64,000 bases of DNA from Bacillota bacterium (GCA_030691505.1 JAUYEG010000063.1:1-64000); one strand, 5' to 3'; counted from the first letter of the stretch, positions 16,390 through 26,267 are shown. Made by a program: numbers and translations. Notes: generated from the sequence alone by a model not told the origin.

Positions 16390-17487
16390 CTACAGCAGCT
16401 CGATGAGTTCCTTGGTCGAATCGGTCAATACACGGCAGCCGTCCCCGGTCACAGCGACGAGGTCCTCGATGCGCACACCGCCCCAGCCCGGCAGGTAGAC
16501 GCCCGGCTCGACCGAGGTGACCATGCCCGGCTGCAGGATCGAGTCACTCAATGGGGACAGGCGGGGCCCCTCGTGAATCGCGATACCCACGCCGTGCCCC
16601 AGTCCGTGCCCGAAGTGGTCACCGTGCCCGGCGTCCCGGATAATGGCGCGCGCCGCCTCGTCCGCCGCGCGGCCGCCGGCCCCCGGGGCGACGGCCCCGA
16701 GCCCGGCCAGTTGAGCGCGCAGAACGAGATCATAGAGACGCCGCTGCTCGGGACTGGCCCTGCCGATCACCACCGTCCGGGTGATGTCCGAGCAGTAACC
16801 GTCGACCAGCGCCCCGAAATCCATCGTGACAAAGTCGCCCGCGGCGAGTCTGCGGTCGGAAGCCCGCCCGTGGGGGAGCGATGAACGCGGGCCGGACGCC
16901 ACGATGGTGTCAAACGCCGGACGGCTAGCGCCCCCCTGCCGCATATGGTGCTCCAGCTCGGCGGCTACCTCGAACTCGCGGACGCCCGGGCGGAGGACCC
17001 CGCTCTCGAGCACCTTGCGCAAGGCGCCTTCCGAACAAGCCGCCGCCCGTGCGATGATCTCGATCTCGGCAGGCTCCTTGACCAGGCGCAGCTGCTCGAC
17101 GACGCCACACAGCGGTGTGAGGCGGACACCCGGGACGGCCGCCTGCATGGCCTGAAGGTCGGCCACGCTGAGGTGGTCAGCCTCGAACCCCAGGTGAGTA
17201 AGGCCCAGCGCGCAAGCGCGCTCCGCCAACGTCTCAAACCAGGGGGAACCGTGACGCACTACCTCAAAGGCGGGCGCCTGCTGCGCGGCCTGCTCCGTAT
17301 ACCGGAAGTCAGTCAAGAGAAGAGCATGTTGGAGCGAGACCAGGACATATCCTGAGCTGCCGGTAAAGCCCGTGAGATAGAAGCGATTCTCAGGCCGGGT
17401 CACCACCAGCCCCTCGACCGGGCCTCCCTGGGGCGCCTCCGTCGCGGCCAGCACACGACGCAGGTGCTCAAGCCTTTGACCCTGCAC
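16390..17487 (-). CDS. Xaa-Pro aminopeptidase (M24B)
   Basis: Cytoplasmic dinuclear-metal peptidase removing N-terminal residues before proline. GTG 17487, preceded by GGTGAGGAT, gives 365 aa; an opening to 17544 has no ribosome site. A creatinase-like N-terminal domain is followed by the pita-bread domain with metal ligands in MDFGALVDGYCSDITRTV, GHGLGHGVGIAIHEGP, SVEPGVYLPGWGGVRIED and the preceding H in PHGRASD. It is transcribed with efp. Confidence 0.92.
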   Translation of the reverse strand: MQGQRLEHLRRVLAATEAPQGGPVEGLVVTRPENRFYLTGFTGSSGYVLVSLQHALLLTDFRYTEQAAQQAPAFEVVRHGSPWFETLAERACALGLTHLGFEADHLSVADLQAMQAAVPGVRLTPLCGVVEQLRLVKEPAEIEIIARAAACSEGALRKVLESGVLRPGVREFEVAAELEHHMRQGGASRPAFDTIVASGPRSSLPHGRASDRRLAAGDFVTMDFGALVDGYCSDITRTVVIGRASPEQRRLYDLVLRAQLAGLGAVAPGAGGRAADEAARAIIRDAGHGDHFGHGLGHGVGIAIHEGPRLSPLSDSILQPGMVTSVEPGVYLPGWGGVRIEDLVAVTGDGCRVLTDSTKELIELL

Positions 17488-17591
17488 ATCCTCACCCCCC
17501 GGCATCACACCTAGCATCATACCAGAAACACCCGGCGGTGCCATCGCATCCCCCCGCCGGCCGGCCCATGGCTGCTAGCAGTGCCTGGTCG

Positions 17592-19004
17592 CTAGCGGCG
17601 CCGGGTCGCGAGGTGGATCGGCTGCGAATGGATCCCGTGCGCCGCCTCCATGACCGCCTCCGACAGCGTCGGGTGAGCGTGGATAAGTATGTTGGACATG
17701 TCCTCGGCCGAGGCCCCGAGGCTGATCGCGATCGACCCCTCGTGAATCAGGTCGGTGGCCCGCGGGCCCAATATGTGCAGTCCAAGCAGCTTGCCGTCCG
17801 TCGCAGCGACCATCTTGACCAGGCCTTCGGTTTCGCCCATGGCCATCGCCCGGCCGTTGGCCGAGAACGGGAACTTGCTGACCTTGATCTCCACGCCGGC
17901 GTCCTTGGCCCCCTTCTCCGTGAGGCCGACCGACGCTACCTCCGGAATCGAAAACACGCACTGCGGGATGGCCTTGTAGTTGATCCTCACGTCACGGCCG
18001 GCGATATTGTCCGCGGCCACGACGCCTTCCGCCGATGCCACCGGGGCCAGCCAGTGACGGCCGCACACGTCGCCGACGGCGTAGATGCCGGGCACGTTCG
18101 TGAGCATACGGTCGTCGGTCTTGATGCCGTGCCGGTCATAGGCCACGCCCAGGCGGTCAAGCTCCAGGCCGCCGAAGTTGGGGACACGCCCCATGGCCAC
18201 GAGGATCTGGTCGGCCTCGAAAACGGCCTCGCGGCTCTCCTCGCCCTTGCGCTCCTCCGCGATCAGCACCTTACGGCCGTTCGGCCGGGTCTCGATCGAT
18301 TTCATGAAGATGCCGGTGCTGACATTGATGCCCTTGCGCTTTAGCATCGGCAGCAGCCGCTGGCTGAGTTCCGGATCGATCGGCGGCAGGATCCCCGCGG
18401 ACCGCTTGACGCAGGTGACGTTGCTGCCGAATGCGTTGTATATGCACGCGAATTCGATCCCCAGCACGCCGCCGCCAATGACCAGAAGGTCTCCGGGGAT
18501 CTCCTTTGGCGAGAGGGCATCGGTGCTGCCGATGGTCTCCGCCCACTGGGACTCGGGAACCGGAGGCATCTGCGGCTTCGAGCCGGTTGCGATGATGATG
18601 TTGCGGGTGGCCAGTTCCTGCTCGCCGCCTGACGCGAGCGAGACGGTGACCCGGCCGGGCCCGGCGATGCCCGCCCGGCCGCCGTAGAAGTCAACGCCGT
18701 TTGAGCGCAGCAACGTCGCGACGCCGCCGGTCAGGTTGCGGACAACCCCGTCCTTGCGCTCCACGACGGCGGCAAGGTCGAGCTCCACAGAACCGGTCCT
18801 GATGCCATACTCGGAGGCATGCTTCATCTCCTGGTACAACTCGGCGCTGCGGACCAGCGTCTTTGTCGGAATGCAGCCGCGGTTGAGACAGGTGCCACCC
18901 ACGCGGTCCATTTCGGCCAGAGCCGTCCGGCAACCCATCTGGGCTGCCCTGATCGCGGCCACGTACCCACCGGGGCCCCCGCCGATCACAACCACGTCGT
19001 ACAT
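17592..19004 (-). CDS. lpdA: Dihydrolipoyl dehydrogenase
   Basis: FAD disulfide reductase (E3/L protein) that reoxidises the dihydrolipoyl arm of GcvH with NAD+. At 470 aa it is full length. It has GGGPGGYVAAIRAAQMG, the redox disulfide in GGTCLNRGCIPTK (Cys39/Cys44), an internal NAD site VIGGGVLGIEFA and the catalytic HAHPTLSEAV with the His-Glu pair. It is the last gene of the glycine cleavage run, 5 bp after lipM, so it is likely dedicated to GcvH. Confidence 0.95.
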   Translation of the reverse strand: MYDVVVIGGGPGGYVAAIRAAQMGCRTALAEMDRVGGTCLNRGCIPTKTLVRSAELYQEMKHASEYGIRTGSVELDLAAVVERKDGVVRNLTGGVATLLRSNGVDFYGGRAGIAGPGRVTVSLASGGEQELATRNIIIATGSKPQMPPVPESQWAETIGSTDALSPKEIPGDLLVIGGGVLGIEFACIYNAFGSNVTCVKRSAGILPPIDPELSQRLLPMLKRKGINVSTGIFMKSIETRPNGRKVLIAEERKGEESREAVFEADQILVAMGRVPNFGGLELDRLGVAYDRHGIKTDDRMLTNVPGIYAVGDVCGRHWLAPVASAEGVVAADNIAGRDVRINYKAIPQCVFSIPEVASVGLTEKGAKDAGVEIKVSKFPFSANGRAMAMGETEGLVKMVAATDGKLLGLHILGPRATDLIHEGSIAISLGASAEDMSNILIHAHPTLSEAVMEAAHGIHSQPIHLATRRR

Positions 19005-19009
19005 CTAGA

Positions 19010-19885
19010 CTACCTCCTCATCGTCCATTCGCTAGTCTTGTACTTCTCGCGGCAGAGCCGCCGGGCCATCTCTCTCTCGCGAGCGGAGTATCCGGCGCTC
19101 ACCAGGTACAGGGACAGCGCGCGGGCCATCCCGCAGGCCAGCGCTCGCTGCACCTCGCGCCGGGAAGGACGCCGCCCCATTTCCGCCTCAAGGCTCGTCA
19201 CACGGCGGCCGAGCGTGGCCGCAAGCTCGTCGCGGTCCCGGCGTGTCCCGGAACGCAGCAGTCCCGCCAGCCTGGCCCTGTCAAAACCGACGAGAAGCGA
19301 GCCGTGCTGCAACAGGGCCCCTCCCTGCCTGGTCTGAGCGCTCCCGATGATTTTCCTGCCGCCGACCAGCGTCTCGTACCATGAAGGGGAGTCAAAGCAG
19401 GCCGACTGCATACCGTCGCCTGGCGCACGCCGCGCGTGCCCCCCGTTCCCCCCGTACCGCTCGCGCCCCGTTGCGCCGGCGCCATCGCCGCGGACCGCCG
19501 GCGTGGCCAGCTCTCCATGCAGCCCCAGGTAGGCCAACGCCTGCAGGATGCCGCCGCTCAGCAAGCGGTATGTCTCCAGCACGCTCCCCGGCATCATCGC
19601 CTGGGGGATGACGATGCTGTAGGTCACCTCATCATCGTGGAAAACGGCCCGCCCGCCCGTCGGCCGCCTGACCACGGGGACGCCGTCCGCGGCGCAGGCC
19701 TCCAGGTCCACCTCGGCCGCCGCCCGCTGAAAGTAGCCGAGCGAGATGGTCGGCCTGGCCCAACCGTAGAGCCGGAGCGTCGGCGGACCCGCCCCCTGTC
19801 CGACCAGTTGCAGCATCGCCTCGTCAACAGCCATGTTCATCGGACCGGAGCGCGGACGGTCGAAGATGGCCCGCCAGAGCATCAT
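19010..19885 (-). CDS. lipM: Octanoyltransferase LipM
   Basis: Biotin/lipoate ligase-fold protein. ATG 19885 overlaps the upstream radical SAM stop as ATGA and gives 291 aa. It resembles LipM, which moves octanoate from acyl carrier protein to GcvH, more than ATP-dependent LplA. RLYGWARPTISLGYFQ, VVRRPTGGRAVFHDDEVTYS and especially SACFDSPSWYE (catalytic Cys at about residue 163) and GRKIIGSAQTRQGGALLQHG follow the LipM pattern. A glycine/arginine-rich insertion at about residues 131-160 precedes the catalytic Cys and is unusual. Its place between two radical SAM genes and lpdA in the gcv operon fits octanoylation of GcvH. A ligase activity cannot be excluded from sequence alone. Confidence 0.85.
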   Translation of the reverse strand: MMLWRAIFDRPRSGPMNMAVDEAMLQLVGQGAGPPTLRLYGWARPTISLGYFQRAAAEVDLEACAADGVPVVRRPTGGRAVFHDDEVTYSIVIPQAMMPGSVLETYRLLSGGILQALAYLGLHGELATPAVRGDGAGATGRERYGGNGGHARRAPGDGMQSACFDSPSWYETLVGGRKIIGSAQTRQGGALLQHGSLLVGFDRARLAGLLRSGTRRDRDELAATLGRRVTSLEAEMGRRPSRREVQRALACGMARALSLYLVSAGYSAREREMARRLCREKYKTSEWTMRR

Positions 19886-20919
19886 CGGGGCGGGCGCTCC
19901 ACGCGGATTTCGTCCTCCGGGTTGCGCGGCCGCGCGTTGGCGGCAGCGTCCTGGCCGGCGAGGCCGATTACGAGGCCGACCGCCTCGCGAGCCTCGGCGA
20001 CGCCCAGCGGCCGGGCGTAGTTGTACGGCACTTTCCCGGGCCGCTCGTTGTAGTAAGGACGGTTGCACCCGGGGCAGCCGCTGGTGCGGAACGCCGCACC
20101 GTCGCCTAGCAGTTCCGCGAGCCTTTCGGCGCTCATGCCCTGTCCCATGCCGGCGAGCTCCCCGCCGGCATCGAAAACCAGCTGCTCCGCGCGGCGCTCC
20201 CCCAGCCGCAGCAGATGCGCGGCGGCCTGCAGCCGCCGGAAACTCGACAGATCGGGGGCCCTCCGCGCCTCCAGAGCCGTGCCCGGCACCGGCGTGAAAG
20301 CAAACAGCCCAACGAGTATGCCACGGTCCAGACACCACTGCAGCTGGGTCAAAAGGTCCCTTTCGGTCTCCCCCAGGCCCGCGATCAGGTGCGTGCTCAC
20401 CCGGCCGGGATACGCCTCGGCGGCTCGGGCCAGAAGCTCCCGGGCGGCCTCAAACGACCCGCCCTTTGTCTGGGCGTAGATGTCCCCGGTTGCGGCGTCA
20501 AGCGCCAGCCCCACACGTTGCAGCCCCGAAGCCAGCAGGGCCTCCAGGGATTGGAGGTCGCGGATGTATACGGACGCGGAGACCGGTACGCCCGCCAGGT
20601 CGCAGAGCAACGGCACAAGCTCGGCGAGCTGGCGCGAGGCGTCCTCGCCGGCGACGGTCTGAACGCAGAGGCGCAGCAGCAGGCCCTGCCGGCAGGCGGC
20701 GACAAGCGCGGGGAGCACGTCCGCCAGTTCGTATTCGGGCCAGGTTACTCTCGAGAGACGGCCGGAGCCGGCCAGACTGCCCCGGGCCTGGGCGCAGAAA
20801 GCGCAGTTGCGCGGGCACTGGTCGCCGATCATCAGGTATCCGGTGGTCGGGGCGTCCTTGCCCCCGCCCCCGCGCAGCCCAAGCATTGCCGCCGTGCCGG
20901 CTGAAACTCTCAGACGCAC
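19882..20919 (-). CDS. Radical SAM protein, probable LipS1 of a split lipoyl synthase
   Basis: GTG 20919 overlaps the previous gene by 10 bp and gives 345 aa. The radical SAM motif is CPRNCAFC (Cys35, 39, 42) followed by AQARG, a BioB-like context. A TIM-barrel follows, with QTVAGEDASRQL, a THLIAGLGETERDLL segment and FTPVPGTALE. The C-terminal motif SGCPGCNRPYYNERPG adds cysteines for an auxiliary cluster. This architecture, next to a second radical SAM gene and a LipM-like gene, matches the LipS1/LipS2 pair shown in an archaeon and later bacteria to insert sulfur into octanoyl groups in place of LipA. BioB proper is unlikely: no biotin genes are near. Which of the two is S1 is a guess based on the CPxCNRPYYNE tail. 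Confidence 0.7.
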   Translation of the reverse strand: MRLRVSAGTAAMLGLRGGGGKDAPTTGYLMIGDQCPRNCAFCAQARGSLAGSGRLSRVTWPEYELADVLPALVAACRQGLLLRLCVQTVAGEDASRQLAELVPLLCDLAGVPVSASVYIRDLQSLEALLASGLQRVGLALDAATGDIYAQTKGGSFEAARELLARAAEAYPGRVSTHLIAGLGETERDLLTQLQWCLDRGILVGLFAFTPVPGTALEARRAPDLSSFRRLQAAAHLLRLGERRAEQLVFDAGGELAGMGQGMSAERLAELLGDGAAFRTSGCPGCNRPYYNERPGKVPYNYARPLGVAEAREAVGLVIGLAGQDAAANARPRNPEDEIRVERPPR

Positions 20920-21815
20920 AGCACGCAGCACTCCTCGCCGTACTCGGGCGTGAGCCCGCGGGCCGCGGCCTCCGCCAGCGCGGCCGGGGCAGGCTGAACT
21001 ATCCACTGGACGCCGGCCCACACGGCGAGAGGATCAAGACGCGAGCGATACGCGCCGCCGGGCCTCATGCAGCCCAGGCCGATCGGCGTCCGCGGGAGAA
21101 GTGCGCGGGCCCCGGCCATCAGGCGTGCCACCTCGAGCGCCTCGGGCGGCGACGCGGCCGCCAGCCGCGTGCCGGGCGTGGGGACAAAGACAATGAACAC
21201 CAGCGCTCGCGGATTACGCCCGGCAAGCAACTCCAGGGCTCGCCGCTCTCCCCGCAGCCGGCCGCCGTGCATGCCCACCAGAACATGCGGGATGACGGCG
21301 GTATGCCTTTGCAGCACATCCAGCGTCGTGACATAGTCCTCGACGCGCCGGTTGAGACCGAGAACCTCATTGATCGTCGCGTCGTCCCCGACGAGGTCAA
21401 ACGACACCGAATCGGCAAGATCCCTCAGCGCAACGGCCTCATGTTCGCCGACCAGGCCGACGTGGAAATTGAGCCGTCCGCGCCGCCTGAGCTCCCGTAG
21501 TTCGGGGAGGTGGTCCATGAACGGCACCGTACCGAGGCCGGGCTGGCACCCCCCGCTGATCAAGAAGCTCCGGGCCTCGCGGACACGCGGCGTGGCCGCG
21601 GCCATCGCCTCGTCGAGCGTAATCATCTGGTGCAGGTAGTGCCCTCCGCAGTGCGCGCAGTCCATGGCGCACGTGGGCCCGGTCAAACTGACGGCGACGG
21701 TGTGCGAAGGGCGCGCGATGCCGATCGTCGCCGGAAAGACCGCGGCGCGCAGCGTCCACGCCCTATCAAGCTCGGCGGCGAGTTCCGCGCTGACGTTGGT
21801 TGCGGTTGCCTCCAT
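20910..21815 (-). CDS. Radical SAM protein, probable LipS2 of a split lipoyl synthase
   Basis: ATG 21815, preceded by GAGGGGGACAAG, gives 301 aa. The [4Fe-4S]-SAM motif is CAMDCAHC (Cys49, 53, 56) in SLTGPTCAMDCAHCGGHYL. Barrel features include SGGCQPGLGTVPF, NFHVGLVGEHEAVAL, SFDLVGDDATINEVLG and the cysteine-rich end EECCVLCV, a likely auxiliary-cluster site. It lies downstream of gcvPB after a 110-bp gap with a strong hairpin, and overlaps the second radical SAM gene. No LipA-type gene (CXXXXXC plus CXXXCXXC) occurs in the window. Role by context: with the next gene, conversion of octanoyl-GcvH to lipoyl-GcvH. Confidence 0.7.
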   Translation of the reverse strand: MEATATNVSAELAAELDRAWTLRAAVFPATIGIARPSHTVAVSLTGPTCAMDCAHCGGHYLHQMITLDEAMAAATPRVREARSFLISGGCQPGLGTVPFMDHLPELRELRRRGRLNFHVGLVGEHEAVALRDLADSVSFDLVGDDATINEVLGLNRRVEDYVTTLDVLQRHTAVIPHVLVGMHGGRLRGERRALELLAGRNPRALVFIVFVPTPGTRLAAASPPEALEVARLMAGARALLPRTPIGLGCMRPGGAYRSRLDPLAVWAGVQWIVQPAPAALAEAAARGLTPEYGEECCVLCV

Positions 21816-21853
21816 CTTGTCCCCCTCTGGCAGACAGCCGTGGCGCAATGGGA

Positions 21854-21878
21854 GGGGCGCCCATTGCCCGGGCGCCCC
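21854..21878 (-). terminator. Perfect 9-bp hairpin between gcvPB and the lipoyl genes
   Basis: GGGGCGCCC (21854-21862) and GGGCGCCCC (21870-21878) are exact reverse complements around a 7-nt loop. No T-run follows. It may attenuate read-through or protect the upstream mRNA, lowering expression of the cofactor genes relative to gcvTHP. Confidence 0.5.
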
Positions 21879-21925
21879 CCGCACCGTATGCGATAGCCTT
21901 GGCTCCGGGACCCGCCCGGAAAGGG

Positions 21926-23389
21926 CTACCCGTCCTTGCGCCAGCGCAGGTTGGGCTTGCGGTTGGCCGTGATCTCGTCCAGCCTGCCGACCGGCGTGGT
22001 ATGCGGGGAGTCCTTGACCTTGTCCGGCTCCTCGGCGGTCTCGCGGTCGATCTCCTTAAGCACTCTGATATAGCGGTCCAGCGTTTCTTTGCTTTCCGTC
22101 TCCGTCGGCTCGATCATCATGGCCTCGTCGACGATCAGCGGGAAGTAGTTGGTCGGCGGGTGCATGCCGAAGTCCAGCGTCCGCTTGCTGATATCGAGAG
22201 TCCGCACTCCGGAGCGGTTTTTTTGCCAGTTGCCGGACAGCACGAATTCGTGCTTGCAGTACCGGTCGTACGGCAACAGGTAGTGCTTCTTGAGCTCCGC
22301 CATCAGGTAGTTGGCGTTGAGGACCGCGTCCTCCGTAACCCGCTTGAGCCCCGCGGCGCCCATTTCGCGGATGTAGGTGTAGGCCTTGATGGCCACGCCC
22401 ACATTTCCGTACAGGCTGCGGACCTTGCCGATGCTCTGCGGGCGGTTGTAGTCGAGGAAGTACCGCTGGCCGTCAAACTCGACCGTTGGAACAGGCAGGA
22501 ACGCGGCCAGGCGCTCCTTGACGCCGACGGGCCCGGATCCCGGCCCGCCGCCGCCATGCGGCGTGGCGAACGTCTTGTGTAGGTTAAAGTGCATGACGTC
22601 AAACCCCATGTCGCCCGGGCGGGTCCAGCCGAGCGTGCCGTTGGCGTTGGCCCCGTCGTAGTACAGGAGCCCCCCCGCCTGATGGACCATCCTGGCGATG
22701 ATATGGATGTTCTCGTCCGCCAGTCCCAGCGTGTTGGGGTTTGTCAGCATCAGCGCGGCCACGTTGTGGTCAAGCTCCGCCCGCAGGGCGTCGAGGTCCA
22801 CGCCGCCCCGGGCGTCCGACTTGACCTCGACCATGACGCAGCCGTTCATCACGGCGGTGGCCGGGTTGGTGCCGTGGCCGGAGTCGGGAATGATGACCTT
22901 GTTGCGGTGCCCCTGGCCCATGGAGACCAGGTAGGCGCGAATAATCGACAGGCCGGCAAACTCGCCGTGCGCACCCGCCGCGGGCTGGAGCGTGAAGCGA
23001 TCCATGCCCCCAATCTCGCACAGGTCGCGTTGCAGGTCGTACATCAACTTGAGCAGGCCCTGCACGGCCTCCTGCGGTGTGTACGGGTGCACATGGGCAA
23101 ATCCGGGGAGATTGGCCATGTCCTCGTTGATCTTCGGGTTGTACTTCATGGTGCACGAACCAAGCGGGTAGAAGTCAACGTCCACGCCATGGTTGAGATG
23201 TGACAACCGTACGAAGTGGCGGACGACGTCGACCTCGGACACCTCCGGCAGTTCCGGGGGCGCCTCGCGGACCGCGCCCGGGGGCAGCAGCGCCGAGAGA
23301 TCCTTGGACGGCACGTCGAGCTCCGGCAGGGAGTACGCCGTGCGCCCGGGGGCCGAGAGCTCGAAGATCAGCGGTTCGAGGCGGTTCAT
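21926..23389 (-). CDS. gcvPB: Glycine dehydrogenase (decarboxylating) subunit 2
   Basis: PLP-carrying half of the split P-protein, 487 aa. The PLP lysine sits in [20 protein letters not shown]. The N-terminus has [17 protein letters not shown] and the mid-region [14 protein letters not shown]. It decarboxylates glycine and passes the aminomethyl group to lipoyl-GcvH together with GcvPA. ATG 23389 overlaps the gcvPA stop by 4 bp. Length and order are typical for Firmicutes. Confidence 0.97.
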   Translation of the reverse strand: MNRLEPLIFELSAPGRTAYSLPELDVPSKDLSALLPPGAVREAPPELPEVSEVDVVRHFVRLSHLNHGVDVDFYPLGSCTMKYNPKINEDMANLPGFAHVHPYTPQEAVQGLLKLMYDLQRDLCEIGGMDRFTLQPAAGAHGEFAGLSIIRAYLVSMGQGHRNKVIIPDSGHGTNPATAVMNGCVMVEVKSDARGGVDLDALRAELDHNVAALMLTNPNTLGLADENIHIIARMVHQAGGLLYYDGANANGTLGWTRPGDMGFDVMHFNLHKTFATPHGGGGPGSGPVGVKERLAAFLPVPTVEFDGQRYFLDYNRPQSIGKVRSLYGNVGVAIKAYTYIREMGAAGLKRVTEDAVLNANYLMAELKKHYLLPYDRYCKHEFVLSGNWQKNRSGVRTLDISKRTLDFGMHPPTNYFPLIVDEAMMIEPTETESKETLDRYIRVLKEIDRETAEEPDKVKDSPHTTPVGRLDEITANRKPNLRWRKDG

Positions 23390-24732
23390 CTCGCAATCAC
23401 CTCCAGGGCCGACACGAGTGCGTCGATTTCGGCGCGGGTCCGCCGCTCGGTTACCGCGAACATCGCCAGCCCCTGGTACTCGGGATAAAACGCCCCGACA
23501 TCAAGCGGACCAAGGAACTTGCGCTCGAACAGGGCGCTCTGAAGCTGCGCCGGCGGCACCGGCGTCCGGACCACGAACTCGCTCCAGAACGGCGAGGCGA
23601 ATGCCGGCGAGAAACCGGGAAGCGCCGTGATCCGCTCGTAGGCGTAGTGAGCCTTCTGGATGCATTGCGCGGCAACTTCGCGCAGACCCTGTTTGCCCAT
23701 CACCGACATGTAGACGCATGCCGCCAGCGCGCACAGCGCCTCGTTGGAGCAGATGTTGGAAGTTGCCTTTTCGCGCCGGATGTGCTGTTCGCGCGTCTGC
23801 AGAGTGAGTACGAACGCCCGCTGCCCGCGCGTGTCCACGGTCATGCCGGAAAGGCGTCCGGCCATGCGCCGCTGGTACTTCTCCAGGCAGGCGAAGAACC
23901 CCAGGTACGGTCCGCCGAAACCGAGCGGAAGGCCCAGGGGCTGGCCTTCGCCGCAGACGACATCGGCACCGAACTCCCCCGGCGGCCTGAGCAACGCGAG
24001 GGAGATCGGGTTGGCCACGACCACAAACAGGGCGCCCTTCTCGTGGGCCGCTTTTGCCAGCTCGGCAAGAGGCTCCACAACCCCCAGGAAGTTGGGGTAC
24101 TGCACGATCAGACAGGCGGTCTTGTCGGTAACCAGCGTGGCGGCAGAGGCCGGGTCGGTCGTGCCGTCCGCGAGCAGCGCCGCCTCGTGGAACGTGACCC
24201 CCTGCCCCGCGGTGTAGGTCTTGCAGACCGTCCGCGTCTCGGGATGCACGCCCCGGGAGATGACAACCTGGTTGCGGCGGTTTGTGGCCATGGCCAGCAG
24301 AATCGCCTCGGCTGCCGCCGACGCCCCGTCGTACATGGAGGCGTTGGCGACATCCATCCCCGTCAGCTCGGCGATCATCGTCTGGTATTCATAGATGCTC
24401 TGCAGCGTGCCCTGGCTGACCTCCGGCTGGTAGGGGGTGTAGGCCGTGTAGAACTCGTTGCGCATGATCAGGTGCGGGATGACGGACGGGATGTAGTGGT
24501 CATAGGCCCCGCCGCCGGCAAAACAGGCGTAGTCATTAACGGTGGCGTTGGCCGCGGCCAGCGACCCCAGGTGCGCTCGCAGCTGTGACTCCGCCATCGG
24601 CGCAGGCAGGTTGAGCTCGCGGCCAAGGCGCGTCGGTTCGGCGATGTCGGCAAAGAGCTCGCCGATGTCCTTGGCCCCGATGGCCGCGAGCATGGCCCGG
24701 CGGTCCTGATCGGTGTTGGGAAGGTACCGCAT
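23386..24732 (-). CDS. gcvPA: Glycine dehydrogenase (decarboxylating) subunit 1
   Basis: Non-PLP half of the split P-protein, 448 aa, opening [20 protein letters not shown]. The conserved [35 protein letters not shown] and [20 protein letters not shown] segments are all present. It pairs with GcvPB. Its start lies 1 bp after the gcvH stop, so the operon is tightly coupled. Confidence 0.97.
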   Translation of the reverse strand: MRYLPNTDQDRRAMLAAIGAKDIGELFADIAEPTRLGRELNLPAPMAESQLRAHLGSLAAANATVNDYACFAGGGAYDHYIPSVIPHLIMRNEFYTAYTPYQPEVSQGTLQSIYEYQTMIAELTGMDVANASMYDGASAAAEAILLAMATNRRNQVVISRGVHPETRTVCKTYTAGQGVTFHEAALLADGTTDPASAATLVTDKTACLIVQYPNFLGVVEPLAELAKAAHEKGALFVVVANPISLALLRPPGEFGADVVCGEGQPLGLPLGFGGPYLGFFACLEKYQRRMAGRLSGMTVDTRGQRAFVLTLQTREQHIRREKATSNICSNEALCALAACVYMSVMGKQGLREVAAQCIQKAHYAYERITALPGFSPAFASPFWSEFVVRTPVPPAQLQSALFERKFLGPLDVGAFYPEYQGLAMFAVTERRTRAEIDALVSALEVIAR

Positions 24733-24733
24733 T

Positions 24734-25135
24734 TTAGTGGTGCCCCGCCTTGGCCTCTTCCTCAGCGTGCTTCTGGTAGGCCGCGACGTCCATCAGGTTG
24801 GCGAACTCACCCTTGTCGGCGATCTCGACCTTCATGATCCAGCCCGCACCGTGCGGATCGGCGTTGATCGTTCCGGGTTCGTCGTTGAGCTTGTCGTTGA
24901 CGGCGACAACCTTGCCGCCGACCGGGGAGTAACAGTCGGAAACGGCCTTGACCGACTCCACGACTCCAAAGGGCTCACCCTGCTTGACTTCCCCGCCCAC
25001 CTCGGGCAGCTCGACGAAGACGATGTCGCCCAGCTGGTCCTGAGCGTAGTTGGTGAGACCGACGATGCCCATGTTGCCCTCTACCTTGATGTACTCATGG
25101 CTCTTGGTGTACTTGTAGTCCGCCGGGTATGCCAT
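24734..25135 (-). CDS. gcvH: Glycine cleavage system H protein
   Basis: Lipoyl carrier protein, 133 aa from ATG 25135. Lys63 in VVESVKAVSD is the lipoylation site. YTKSHEYIKVEGNMGIVGLT and LNDEPGTINADPHGAGWIMK are standard. A histidine- and lysine-rich tail ends it. It is the substrate for the lipM and radical SAM genes downstream and shuttles the aminomethyl group between GcvP, GcvT and LpdA. An upstream open extension to 25468 overlaps gcvT and is not real. Confidence 0.97.
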   Translation of the reverse strand: MAYPADYKYTKSHEYIKVEGNMGIVGLTNYAQDQLGDIVFVELPEVGGEVKQGEPFGVVESVKAVSDCYSPVGGKVVAVNDKLNDEPGTINADPHGAGWIMKVEIADKGEFANLMDVAAYQKHAEEEAKAGHH

Positions 25136-25154
25136 TGCGATACGCCTCCCTCTA

Positions 25155-26267
25155 TCACTTCTTGGGCCGTCTATAGAATGGCATCTTGACGACTTTGGCC
25201 CGCAGGGCCTTGCCGCGGATGCCCACTTGGATCTCGGTGCCGATCGCGGAAAGGGACGGCGGCACGTAGCCCATGGCGATGTTGCGCCCCAGGGTCGGCG
25301 AGTACATGCCGGAGGTGACGTAGCCGATCTCGTTTCCACCCTGAAGCAGCGGGTGACCGTGCCGCGCGATGCCGCGGTCGACCATCTCCAGGCCGACGAG
25401 CACCTTGGCGAGGCCGCGCTGCTGGCGTTCCATGAGGCCCGCGCGCCCGATAAACTCCGGTTTGTCAAGACTCACGAAACGGGCCAGCCGTGCCTCAAGC
25501 GGGGAGGTTTCGGCGTCAAGCTCCTGACCGTAGAGCGGCATGCCGGCCTCAAAACGCAGGCTGTCGCGGGCTCCCAGGCCGATCGGCTTGATCCCGAAGT
25601 CATCGCCTGCCTCCATGAGGGCTTCCCACAGCGCGGGGCCGTCCTCCGGGCTGCACATGATCTCAAAACCGTCCTCACCGGTATAGCCGGTGCGGGAGAT
25701 CATGACCCGGATCCCGGCCACCTCGGCGGCGGGGATCACGTGGTAGTAGCCCAAGGCGCCAAGATCGGCGCGGGTGAGCTTTTGCAGCGTGGCCTGAGCG
25801 TACGGTCCCTGCAGGGCCACCTCGCCCGTGGCGGCTGAGATGTCCTTGACCTCGACCTGATACCCGCCGGCGTGCTCCTTAAGCCAGGCGACGTCCTTTT
25901 CGGCGTTGGAGGCGTTGATGACCAGGTAGTAGTCATTGTCCCTCAGCTTGGTGACCATCAGGTCGTCGACGACGCCGCCGCTAGGATAGAGCAGATGGGT
26001 GTAGAAAACCTGGTTTACCTTCATGGGTGTCAGATCGCGGGAGACCATGTGCTGGAGGTACGAAAGCGCCTGCGGACCCTTGATCGTCGCCTCCCCCATG
26101 TGGGAGACATCGAACAGCCCGATCTGGTCGCGCACCGTTTGGTGCTCGTCGAGGATACCGGAAAACTGAACCGACAACGCCCAGCCGCCGAAATCCACGA
26201 CCTTGCCCCCGTACTTCAGATGCATGGGGTAGAACGGTGTCTTCTTGAGTCCCTCGTGCTGGTCCAA
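25155..26267 (-). CDS. gcvT: Glycine cleavage system T protein (aminomethyltransferase)
   Basis: Transfers the methylene group from aminomethyl-GcvH to tetrahydrofolate. TTG 26267 with GGAGGAGGT six bases upstream gives 370 aa (MDQHEGLKKTPFYPMHLKYG). DFGGWALSVQFSGILDEH, DVSHMGEATIKGPQAL, GYTGEDGFEIM and GLGARDSLRFEAGMPLYGQE are diagnostic, including the catalytic Asp in GARDSLR. It is the first gene of the operon, directly after the tandem glycine riboswitch. Confidence 0.96.
   Translation of the reverse strand: MDQHEGLKKTPFYPMHLKYGGKVVDFGGWALSVQFSGILDEHQTVRDQIGLFDVSHMGEATIKGPQALSYLQHMVSRDLTPMKVNQVFYTHLLYPSGGVVDDLMVTKLRDNDYYLVINASNAEKDVAWLKEHAGGYQVEVKDISAATGEVALQGPYAQATLQKLTRADLGALGYYHVIPAAEVAGIRVMISRTGYTGEDGFEIMCSPEDGPALWEALMEAGDDFGIKPIGLGARDSLRFEAGMPLYGQELDAETSPLEARLARFVSLDKPEFIGRAGLMERQQRGLAKVLVGLEMVDRGIARHGHPLLQGGNEIGYVTSGMYSPTLGRNIAMGYVPPSLSAIGTEIQVGIRGKALRAKVVKMPFYRRPKK

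Noticed and set aside
19010-19885. Calling the lipM gene a lipoate-protein ligase (LplA)
   Set aside because: The catalytic Cys context and overall alignment by eye fit LipM better, and the neighbouring genes make endogenous octanoylation more sensible than salvage.
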